From Candidatus Nitrospira allomarina (GTDB lineage Bacteria > Nitrospirota > Nitrospiria > Nitrospirales > UBA8639): 64,000 bases of DNA. The notes under the pieces are model-generated. The model was not told the origin of the DNA, searched no databases, and was given only the letters and a program-made list of their open reading frames with translations. Positions 9,431-17,001 of this stretch are shown one piece after another. The DNA lies in contig NZ_CP116967.1 in the NCBI RefSeq assembly GCF_032050975.1, forward strand, positions 1,609,001 through 1,673,000. The letters are read 5' to 3'. Position numbers and translations under genes: made by a program. The number at the start of each line of letters is the position of its first letter. Positions within the stretch are counted from its first letter, which is position 1.

Positions 9431-9986
9431 AATTAATTTGGCTCGTTCACTTCAGCGGCAAGCAAATCCCCAAGAGAAATCAAGACTGTTATGTTGGCTA
9501 GTGGGTGTGGCGGTATTTGTGGGATTTGGAGTGGCGAGTTGGTGGTGGACGCAATCTTTGCAAGAACAAGTTGATGCATTGATTCAAGAAAAAACAATCA
9601 AAATGCAGGATCTTGCTCAGATAAAGGAAAGCCTCGATAAACTGCAGCTTTTTCATGAACAAAAAGTCCTCCTTAGGACCTTCATTGAGCAGTTCAGTGA
9701 TCAGGAGAGAGAAAAGGCTTGGCCGGTGAAATTGCTGGATGGAGTCAGTCGAAATGTTGAAAAGCTTGATATCTGGTTGGAGCGGGTACAACTTGAATCA
9801 CGGGTGGTGGAATTGCGGGGACAATCATTGGCATTAGAAGATATCGGTAAATTTATGGAGGGGTTGGAGAACGATGGAATTATCGTGCGTTTACCTGTAG
9901 TGGAAATTCTTGATCACCCAGGAGGAGAATCAGACGTCTTTCCCTTTTTGATCCGTTTTGTCTGGGATCAACAGGTGACTACATGA
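9423..9986 (+). CDS. pilN: Type IV pilus assembly protein PilN
   Basis: The 187-residue protein begins MIEINLARSLQ, the short cytoplasmic motif that docks on PilM. One membrane segment follows (LVGVAVFVGFGVASWWW), then a periplasmic coiled coil and a ferredoxin-like domain. With PilO it forms the inner-membrane alignment subcomplex. The start overlaps pilM by 8 bases, and its stop overlaps the pilO start in an ATGA, so the genes are translationally coupled. The frame is open upstream to 9381, but the INL motif fixes the start. Confidence 0.92.
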   Translation: MIEINLARSLQRQANPQEKSRLLCWLVGVAVFVGFGVASWWWTQSLQEQVDALIQEKTIKMQDLAQIKESLDKLQLFHEQKVLLRTFIEQFSDQEREKAWPVKLLDGVSRNVEKLDIWLERVQLESRVVELRGQSLALEDIGKFMEGLENDGIIVRLPVVEILDHPGGESDVFPFLIRFVWDQQVTT

Positions 9987-10576
9987 TGGCACAGTGGAAG
10001 TCATTATCCCTTTGGTGTCGATTCGGTCTCCTGTTTGGGGTGATGCTGGTCTGTCTTTTGGGTATGCACCTCGTGGTGTGGGATCCGATGAATGACTCGA
10101 TTAAGCAGTTGCAAGAGGAAGTTTCTCGCCTAGCTCAGGAGAGTCGAGGACTCAACAAAAAAACAGAATCACTAAATATCATAGAGAAGGAAGTCAACAG
10201 CTTGCGTGATAATTTAGCCACTCGAGTTCATCACTTTCCAGAAAACATAGAATCAAAGATTTTTCGAAGGGATGTCATCGAAATTGCGAAACGAAGAAAT
10301 GTGACCGTTCGGGTGTGGAAACCTGAACGTCCTTTGACCGAGCTTCAGCATTCTGAATTTTCGATACCCATTGCCCTCAGAGTAGAAGGGAATTTCCAGG
10401 GGACCGTTCAATTTTTGGATGACTTGCGACAGCTTGCATGGGTTGAACGTATTTCTTCTATTACCCTGGCAGGAAGGCCAGACAACGAAAATTCACCTCT
10501 CGTCAGCACGAATCTGGTGATGCACGGGTTAACTCCCTTAGGTATTGAACATGTTCAGCAGCTGCTTAAAGCTTAA
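9983..10576 (+). CDS. pilO: Type IV pilus assembly protein PilO
   Basis: The 197-residue protein has one N-terminal membrane span (CRFGLLFGVMLVCLLGMHLVV), a periplasmic coiled coil with heptad-like leucines (IKQLQEEVSRLAQESRGLN), and a C-terminal ferredoxin-like domain including GNFQGTVQFLDDL. PilO pairs with PilN and contacts PilP. It starts inside the pilN stop (ATGA). Confidence 0.92.
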   Translation: MMAQWKSLSLWCRFGLLFGVMLVCLLGMHLVVWDPMNDSIKQLQEEVSRLAQESRGLNKKTESLNIIEKEVNSLRDNLATRVHHFPENIESKIFRRDVIEIAKRRNVTVRVWKPERPLTELQHSEFSIPIALRVEGNFQGTVQFLDDLRQLAWVERISSITLAGRPDNENSPLVSTNLVMHGLTPLGIEHVQQLLKA

Positions 10577-10646
10577 TCCAACCGATCAATGTCAGACGGG
10601 ATTGCGAGATTCTGGAGTCATAGACATTCGATGCAGGGTCTCCACA

Positions 10647-11162
10647 ATGTCTGCCTACTTGAGAGGGTTCGTGTGCTACTCGATCTGTGTTGGGATTGTG
10701 CTAAATTGGGGGGGGGTAATGTGTGTGGTGGCCGCGGAAGGCGCCTCCTCATCGACTTCTTACCTAAATCGGCAAGTTAGCTCCAGCCTCATTGAGGACA
10801 ATTCCCGACGAAATAAGGGGACTCGTCGAGACCCTTTCAAGCGGATACCTCAGCCTCGTCTGTCAAAACCTAAAGTTACGGCGCCATCAGAAAAGGACTC
10901 GAAAATTGTTCCCTTGCCGAATAATCCAGATTGGAGACTTCTCGGTGTGATACATGGCCGTGATGGGCACCAGGCGATCATTCAAATATCTCCATCGAAG
11001 CGAGTGCTGGTCCAAACGGGATCTGAACTCGCTCGATCAGGATGGACGATTAAGACCATAAGTAGGGAGGAGGTGCTACTTGAGTACCTCTCCTCAGCCG
11101 CTTCATTGAAGGGGGCTTCCTCGCGAAGAACCTTCATTCTTTCCTTTCCCACCATCAAATAA
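10647..11162 (+). CDS. pilP: PilP-like pilus assembly lipoprotein/periplasmic protein
   Basis: From the ATG at 10647 the protein has 171 residues with a hydrophobic leader (VCYSICVGIVLNWGGVMCVV). A disordered Ser/Arg-rich stretch with the typical RRDPF motif follows, then a small beta-sandwich (NPDWRLLGVIHG, QISPSKRVLVQTGSEL) of the PilP C-terminal type. PilP connects PilNO to the secretin PilQ. It lies 70 bases after pilO. No pilQ follows: the next gene is aroC. Homology is modest, so context carries part of the call. Confidence 0.78.
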   Translation: MSAYLRGFVCYSICVGIVLNWGGVMCVVAAEGASSSTSYLNRQVSSSLIEDNSRRNKGTRRDPFKRIPQPRLSKPKVTAPSEKDSKIVPLPNNPDWRLLGVIHGRDGHQAIIQISPSKRVLVQTGSELARSGWTIKTISREEVLLEYLSSAASLKGASSRRTFILSFPTIK

Positions 11163-11330
11163 TCATTATGAATATTCTGGTTGAGAAAGCCTGAAAAAAC
11201 CTTCATAATCTGTACTCTGAGAGTCCGGCGGAGGTTTGGTTCCGCAATGGGAGCTGGTGATTGATGATTACCCGTGTTAAGTGGGACTTGTTTACCGGCA
11301 TGAGTATTTAATGCGCCAAAAAGGAATGCC

Positions 11331-12491
11331 ATGTTGCGATATTTAAATGCAGGGGAATCTCATGGAAGAGGTCTAATGGCTGTGGTAGAAGGGGTTCCGT
11401 CTGGATTACCGGTCACGGCCGAAGGAATTAATGTGGATTTGATTCGCCGACAGGGGGGATATGGGCGTGGCGGTCGGATGCGAATTGAAAAGGACCGGAT
11501 TGAATTTATTTGTGGAGTTCGAAAAGGGAAAACTTTGGGAAATCCGCTAGGACTGTTGATCTGGAATAAAGATTGGGAAAACTGGAAAGACATCATGGCG
11601 TCCGAACCTGGTCCCCCTTCCACTGAACGAGTGGTGACTCGTCCACGGCCGGGCCATGCAGATTTGGTCGGAGCCATCAAATATGGTCATAGCGATATCC
11701 GCAATGTGCTGGAAAAGGCCAGTGCCAGAGAAACAGCGATTAGGGTTGCCATTGGTGGCGTGGCGAAATCATTGCTGGCCGAGTTTGGCATGCGAGTGGT
11801 CAGTTATACCATGGACATTGGAGGGGTTGCAGCTCCCCGTCCGAATGATCCGTTGTTGGCGTATGAGCATGCAGAACAATCTGAGGTGCGATGCCATGAC
11901 CCTGAGACGGCAAAAAAAATGGTTGAACAGATTCGGGCAGCCAAGCATAAAGGAGATTCCTTAGGCGGCATTTTTGAGGTTGTGGTCACGAACGTTCCGA
12001 TCGGGTTGGGAACCTATGCTCAATGGGATCGCCGCCTAAGTGCTCGCTTGGCATTTGCTGCGATGAGTATTCAAGCGATGAAGGGCGTAGAAATTGGAAT
12101 GGGATTTGAGTCTGCCCGCCGTTTTGGATCTGAAGTGCATGACGATATTTATTTCGACAAAGCCAGAGGACAATTTACCAGAAAATCGAACAATGCCGGT
12201 GGGTTGGAAGGCGGCATTACGAATGGCCAACCGATCGTTCTACGAGTGGCCATGAAACCCATCGCGACTCTCTATACTCCCAAAGACAGCGTGGACATCG
12301 AAACAAAAGAACCGTTTGAGGCCACGGTAGAGCGCTCAGATATTTGCACTGTTCCGGCTGCCGGCGTCGTGGGCGAAGCGGTGATTGCCTATGAAATGGC
12401 CAATGCCCTGATTGAAAAATTTGGTGGAGATACGTTGGATGAAATGAAAAGAAACTTTGAGGCTTACCAAGAGTATGTCCGCACGTTTTAA
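11331..12491 (+). CDS. aroC: Chorismate synthase
   Basis: The 386-residue enzyme converts 5-enolpyruvylshikimate-3-phosphate to chorismate using reduced FMN, the last shikimate pathway step. The family signatures are clear: GESHGRGLMAVVEGVP at the N-terminus, RRQGGYGRGGRM, ARETAIRVAIGGVAK and SNNAGGLEGGITNG near the C-terminus. Length is normal for the family. It lies 168 bases after pilP and 80 before aroB, in the place where aroK stands in many proteobacterial pil-aro clusters. Confidence 0.97.
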   Translation: MLRYLNAGESHGRGLMAVVEGVPSGLPVTAEGINVDLIRRQGGYGRGGRMRIEKDRIEFICGVRKGKTLGNPLGLLIWNKDWENWKDIMASEPGPPSTERVVTRPRPGHADLVGAIKYGHSDIRNVLEKASARETAIRVAIGGVAKSLLAEFGMRVVSYTMDIGGVAAPRPNDPLLAYEHAEQSEVRCHDPETAKKMVEQIRAAKHKGDSLGGIFEVVVTNVPIGLGTYAQWDRRLSARLAFAAMSIQAMKGVEIGMGFESARRFGSEVHDDIYFDKARGQFTRKSNNAGGLEGGITNGQPIVLRVAMKPIATLYTPKDSVDIETKEPFEATVERSDICTVPAAGVVGEAVIAYEMANALIEKFGGDTLDEMKRNFEAYQEYVRTF

Positions 12492-12571
12492 TCCTTTTGC
12501 CTTGCACTCCTCTCGTGGCAGGTTTCTATCCTTATCTTGGAATAAAACTGCTTTGTGGTGATTTCCGATAG

Positions 12572-13738
12572 ATGAAGACCTCTGAATTCTCGAAACATGT
12601 TCCGGTTTCATTGGGAGATCGGAGTTATCAAGTCCTTATTCAATCTCATATTCTGTCTCAAATAGGCCGTGTGCTTCAGGATGTTGGATTGTCAGGGCGA
12701 GTTGCCGTTGTGACCAATCCAGTCGTCAATAAACTCTATGGGCGGCAAGTTTTCCGTGCCTTAAAACGTTGTGGATTTTCTCCATTTCTTGTGGTGATAC
12801 CCGATGGAGAAAAGGCCAAATCCATGCATTGGCTATCAAAGATACTGGATGAACTGGTTACCCAACGACTTGAACGCCAGGAAGTGGTGTTAGCGTTAGG
12901 TGGAGGGGTCGTGGGAGATGTGGCGGGGTTTGCGGCCTCAGTTTATCTGCGTGGCGTTTCATTTGTCCAAGTGCCGACGACATTGGTGGCTCAAGTAGAT
13001 TCAAGCGTGGGTGGGAAAACAGGGGTCAACCATCCAATGGGGAAAAATTTGATCGGGGCGTTTTATCAGCCACGTGTCGTGGTTATTGATCCGCAGACTT
13101 TGCAATCTCTTCCAAAACGTGAATGGGTAGCAGGGTTAGCGGAGGTGATTAAGTACGGCATGATTGCGGATCCGAATTTTTTTGAATATTTAGAACAACA
13201 CGTCGATGCCTTACGCGAACAAGCAGAGGATGTCATCCCGACCGTCATTCGGCGGTGTTGTGAAATTAAAGCTGAAGTCGTGGGTGGAGATGAACGGGAA
13301 TCAGGACGCAGACGCATTTTGAATTATGGCCACACCGTAGGGCATGCACTGGAAACCTGGGGTCGTTATAGAACATGGATTCATGGAGAAGCGGTGGGGA
13401 TTGGCATGGTGCAGGAAGCCGCCATGGCACATTTTTTAGGTTTGTGTACGAAGGAGCTGGTTGAGCGGCAACGCGACTTGATTCAGGATGTTGGGTTGCC
13501 GGTTGCCATGCCTTCCATGACGTTTATAGATCTCTGGGGGGCCATGCAACACGACAAAAAGGTCGTAAAGGGACAAATCAATTGTGTGGTACCCACCACA
13601 ATCGGGAAGGTCAAGATCGTTCCCCTGGTTCGACAACGTATTCGCCAATGGTTTACTGCCAGTCAGTCCTCTCGTGGGAAACGATTGGAACCTGTTCCAC
13701 AGGCAGTGAACCGTCCACATCTATCCAAGAAAAAATAG
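12572..13738 (+). CDS. aroB: 3-dehydroquinate synthase
   Basis: The 388-residue protein converts DAHP to 3-dehydroquinate with NAD and a divalent metal. Visible motifs are the nucleotide-binding ALGGGVVGDVAGFAAS, the substrate loop DSSVGGKTGVNHPMGKN, and metal ligands in GHTVGHALE and the HGEAVGIGM histidine. About 25 extra residues trail the family's usual end. The GAF-ANTAR gene starts one base after the stop, suggesting co-transcription. Confidence 0.97.
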   Translation: MKTSEFSKHVPVSLGDRSYQVLIQSHILSQIGRVLQDVGLSGRVAVVTNPVVNKLYGRQVFRALKRCGFSPFLVVIPDGEKAKSMHWLSKILDELVTQRLERQEVVLALGGGVVGDVAGFAASVYLRGVSFVQVPTTLVAQVDSSVGGKTGVNHPMGKNLIGAFYQPRVVVIDPQTLQSLPKREWVAGLAEVIKYGMIADPNFFEYLEQHVDALREQAEDVIPTVIRRCCEIKAEVVGGDERESGRRRILNYGHTVGHALETWGRYRTWIHGEAVGIGMVQEAAMAHFLGLCTKELVERQRDLIQDVGLPVAMPSMTFIDLWGAMQHDKKVVKGQINCVVPTTIGKVKIVPLVRQRIRQWFTASQSSRGKRLEPVPQAVNRPHLSKKK

Positions 13739-13739
13739 C

Positions 13740-14993
13740 ATGGCTCCGATCCGTCCTTCGACTATGGAAGACCTCAAGCACCTTGTTCGGGAGCGGACCC
13801 GTGAAGTGCAGATTCTTCACCGAATCAGCGAATCCATCAGTAGTACTTTGGAGCTGGAAACGGTATTAAAGCAAATCGTGGAAGTGGTTGTGGAAGTGAC
13901 GAAGGGGGATGCCTGTCTATTGTATTTGATCTCTGAAACAACAGACGAGCTTATTTTGCGTGCATCGAAAAATCCTCATCCCCGTCTTATCGGGCGTATA
14001 TCCATCGGTTTGGGAGAAGGGATTACCGGGTGGGTGGCACGGGAAAAAATTCCCGTGGTGATTCCTCGCAATGCAAGTGATGACGCCAGATTTAAGTTTT
14101 TTCATCGTCTCCCGGAAGACCGCTATCAGGCGTTTGTGTCCGTTCCCATTACAAGTAAGGGGAAAATGGTCGGTGTCATCAATGTTCAGCATAAGCGGTC
14201 AAAGCGGTATGCGGAAGAGACGCTCGCGCTCTTACTGACCATCGCTAATCAAGTCGGCGGCGCCATTGCCAATGCCAGATTGTACGATGATATGCGCCAA
14301 AAAGCGCGTCGACTTGAAACGCTTTCACAAGTATCGGAAACGGTGGCTTCTAATCGACTGATCGAGGATGTGCTGCAATTAATTGTCACCATGACGGCTC
14401 AGCTGATGAATTCAAAAATTTGCTCGATCATGCTTGTCGACCAGGATTCGGGAGAATTGCGTATTGCAGCCACTCAAAGCCTGAGTGATGCGTACCGGCG
14501 GAAGCCACCGTTGAAAGTTGGGCAGAGCATGAGCGGTCGAGCGGTGCAGGATCACCATCCGGTGTATGTCCCGGATGTGAAGGCAGAAGATGGATATTTT
14601 TATCGGGATTTGGCGAAACAGGAAGGATTGCATTCATTATTGTCCATTCCCATGCTCATGAAGGAAAATCCGATTGGGGTTATCAATGTCTACACTTCCA
14701 GTTATCATGCGTTTTCAGATGAAGAGGTTACCACGCTTCAAGCCATTGCGAATCAATCTGCCGTCGCCATTGAGCACACTCGGCTTATGGAAAAGTCGTT
14801 TGAGATGCAAGAGGCTTTAGAAGTGCGAAAATTGGTAGAGCGTGCTAAAGGGTTTTTAATGGCGTCTAGGGGATTGTCAGAGCCTGAAGCATTTCGCCTT
14901 ATGCAACGACAAAGCATGAATCTTCGAAAATCCATGAGGGAAATTGCCGATGCGATTATTCTCGCGGAGGAACTTCAACGGGCGACTCAATAA
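13740..14993 (+). CDS. GAF-GAF-ANTAR domain regulator
   Basis: The 417-residue cytoplasmic protein begins with a short coiled coil (about 10-40), then GAF domain 1 (about 40-185, GLGEGITGWVA, VSVPITSKGKMVGVIN) and GAF domain 2 (about 205-350, GQSMSGRAVQ, SIPMLMKENPIGVIN). The last 60 residues match the ANTAR fold: RKLVERAKGFLMASRG, then SEPEAFRLMQRQSMNLRKS and MREIADAII. ANTAR domains bind paired RNA hairpins and prevent transcription termination, with GAF domains as the sensor. It is joined to aroB and precedes nadE, whose leader contains a terminator-like hairpin. The ligand is unknown. Confidence 0.88.
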   Translation: MAPIRPSTMEDLKHLVRERTREVQILHRISESISSTLELETVLKQIVEVVVEVTKGDACLLYLISETTDELILRASKNPHPRLIGRISIGLGEGITGWVAREKIPVVIPRNASDDARFKFFHRLPEDRYQAFVSVPITSKGKMVGVINVQHKRSKRYAEETLALLLTIANQVGGAIANARLYDDMRQKARRLETLSQVSETVASNRLIEDVLQLIVTMTAQLMNSKICSIMLVDQDSGELRIAATQSLSDAYRRKPPLKVGQSMSGRAVQDHHPVYVPDVKAEDGYFYRDLAKQEGLHSLLSIPMLMKENPIGVINVYTSSYHAFSDEEVTTLQAIANQSAVAIEHTRLMEKSFEMQEALEVRKLVERAKGFLMASRGLSEPEAFRLMQRQSMNLRKSMREIADAIILAEELQRATQ

Positions 14994-15043
14994 GCCTCCC
15001 TAGGAAGATTTATCATTGAAATAGGCATTTGAGGAGACATTCT

Positions 15044-15072
15044 TTGAACGGATTCTTCATTGCTTGTATAAT
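15044..15072 (+). promoter_or_regulatory. Sigma-70-type promoter upstream of nadE
   Basis: TTGAAC (15044-15049) and TATAAT (15067-15072) are separated by exactly 17 bases, a near-consensus housekeeping promoter. Transcription should begin near 15079, giving a leader of about 90 bases before nadE that contains the hairpin at 15128-15164. Confidence 0.75.
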
Positions 15073-15127
15073 ATTTTGAGGGGCGGCAACGGCGTCTTCC
15101 CGTATATGTTAGCTTAAGGGACAATGG

Positions 15128-15164
15128 CGTCCTCGGTTCCGATGGGACAGAGGACGTTTTTTTT
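15128..15164 (+). terminator. Terminator-like hairpin in the nadE leader
   Basis: CGTCCTC (15128-15134) pairs with GAGGACG (15150-15156). An inner GTTCC/GGGAC helix is possible, and eight T follow directly. This has the form of a strong intrinsic terminator, yet it ends only three bases before the nadE ATG and its 3' arm holds the only GAGG available as a ribosome binding site. It may be an attenuator, or the end of a short RNA starting at the promoter 50 bases upstream. Confidence 0.7.
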
Positions 15165-15167
15165 AAC

Positions 15168-16958
15168 ATGATGATTCGATTAGCGATGGTGCAGATGAAT
15201 GCGGTGGTTGGGGATCTTGAGGGGAATACCCGCACCATTTGCGAATGGATCCGCGAGGCGAAGAAAGCCAAAGCGGATGTGGTTGTCTTTCCGGAGTTGG
15301 CCGTGTGTGGGTATCCTCCAGAAGATCTGCTCCTCATGCCGAAGTTTCTATTCGATATTAGTCGGATGCGGGACCGTATCACCAAAGTCACGACGGGAAT
15401 TATGGCGGTAGTGGGAAGCGTGATTGAATCTGATCGTCCTGCTCAACATCCCCTCCGGGATCACGTACAAAATCGAAGGAAGCCCCTGAATGCGGCGTGG
15501 GTCCTGGTCAATGGTCAGGCGAAAAGATCGTATGCCAAATGCAAGCTCCCCAACTATGGGGTGTTTGACGAAGAACGGTATTTTCAACCGGGACAAACCA
15601 GTCCGGTCTACTGTCTGGGCCCGGTACGAATTGGAATCAATATTTGTGAAGACATATGGTTTGCTGATGGTCCGGCCAGTCGGCAGGCAGTATATGGTGG
15701 CGCTCACCTGGTTCTCAACATTAATGCCTCTCCTTATCACGTCGGAAAAACCCAAAATCGTGAACGCATGTTAGCCATTCGGGCGAAAGCTAACAATGTC
15801 ATGGTCAGTTATACCAATATGGTCGGAGGACAGGATGAATTGGTCTTTGATGGGAATAGTCTCGTCATGGATTCCACCGGGGTGGTCCTTGCGCGGGCAA
15901 AAGCCTTTAAAGAAGATCTCTTGCTGACCGACCTTCAGATCCCTTCAACACCAAAGGGGAAATTGAAAAGGACTGGAAAAGCATCCGAAGTTGATGGTGA
16001 AGATATTCGGGTTCCGATGATCCGCATGGGGTGGACGCCGAGGTGGCCGAAGTCCGGCGCTCCAGGTGTCAGAAGGCTCACACCGGTGCTGGGTGAGTTA
16101 GAGGAGATATACCGGGCACTCGTGCTAGGAGTACAAGATTATGTGAGGAAGAATGCCTTCTCAAGGGTTCTTGTCGGTATCAGCGGAGGGATTGATTCGG
16201 CTTTGACGGCATTGATTGCCCGAGATGCCTTGGGTGCGTCCAATGTGATGGGTGTAATGATGCCATCCCCCTATACTTCTAGGGAAAGTCGTGTGGATGC
16301 TCGTCAGCTAGGGAGAAAATTGGAAATCGAGATGCGGCATCTTTCAATAACGAGAGTGTTCAGGGTTTTGCTTGGGGTGCTGGGCAAGTCCATGCAGGGT
16401 TTTCAGGCTGACACGACGGAAGAAAATTTGCAAGCTCGCATCCGAGGAACACTGCTGATGGCTCTTTCCAATAAATTTGGGTATTTAGTATTGACCACGG
16501 GAAATAAAAGCGAAATGAGTGTGGGATATGCCACGCTCTACGGCGATATGGCTGGTGGGTTTGCCGTGATCAAAGACATTCCCAAAACGAAGGTGTATGA
16601 GCTTTCCCGCTGGCGAAGTGAGTATAAAGGCCCTGATTTTGACCGGGTGATTATTCCTGAAAGAATTCAGGTGCGTGCTCCTTCGGCTGAGTTGAGGCCC
16701 GATCAGACGGATCAGGATACCCTCCCTCCCTATCCGGTCTTAGATGCAATCCTACAAGCCTATGTTGAGGACAATGAGTCAGTGGGCAGAATTGTGAAGA
16801 TGGGCTATGATTCTCATATTGTGCGAACGGTCATGGGGATGGTAGATCGGAGCGAATACAAGCGTCGACAAGCGCCAGTGGGCATTAAAATTACCTCGAG
16901 AGCGTTAGGAAAGGATCGGCGCATGCCGATTACGAACCGATATTTTTCTGGAGCTTAA
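15168..16958 (+). CDS. nadE: Glutamine-dependent NAD+ synthetase
   Basis: The 596-residue enzyme amidates nicotinic acid adenine dinucleotide to NAD+. The N-terminal nitrilase-type glutaminase domain shows its Glu (VVFPELAVCGYPPED), Lys (YAKCKLPNYGVF) and Cys (INICEDIWF). The C-terminal synthetase domain has the PP-loop GISGGIDSALTAL and KSEMSVGYATLYGDMAGGFA region. The domain order is that of long, glutamine-using NadE. The start follows a T-tract with little ribosome binding site, so translation may depend on leader structure. ATG 15171 is an equal alternative. Confidence 0.95.
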   Translation: MMIRLAMVQMNAVVGDLEGNTRTICEWIREAKKAKADVVVFPELAVCGYPPEDLLLMPKFLFDISRMRDRITKVTTGIMAVVGSVIESDRPAQHPLRDHVQNRRKPLNAAWVLVNGQAKRSYAKCKLPNYGVFDEERYFQPGQTSPVYCLGPVRIGINICEDIWFADGPASRQAVYGGAHLVLNINASPYHVGKTQNRERMLAIRAKANNVMVSYTNMVGGQDELVFDGNSLVMDSTGVVLARAKAFKEDLLLTDLQIPSTPKGKLKRTGKASEVDGEDIRVPMIRMGWTPRWPKSGAPGVRRLTPVLGELEEIYRALVLGVQDYVRKNAFSRVLVGISGGIDSALTALIARDALGASNVMGVMMPSPYTSRESRVDARQLGRKLEIEMRHLSITRVFRVLLGVLGKSMQGFQADTTEENLQARIRGTLLMALSNKFGYLVLTTGNKSEMSVGYATLYGDMAGGFAVIKDIPKTKVYELSRWRSEYKGPDFDRVIIPERIQVRAPSAELRPDQTDQDTLPPYPVLDAILQAYVEDNESVGRIVKMGYDSHIVRTVMGMVDRSEYKRRQAPVGIKITSRALGKDRRMPITNRYFSGA

Positions 16959-17001
16959 CCTGAATGTGTGACATGGTGAGTGCTTGCGGGATTTGCCCTC
17001 G

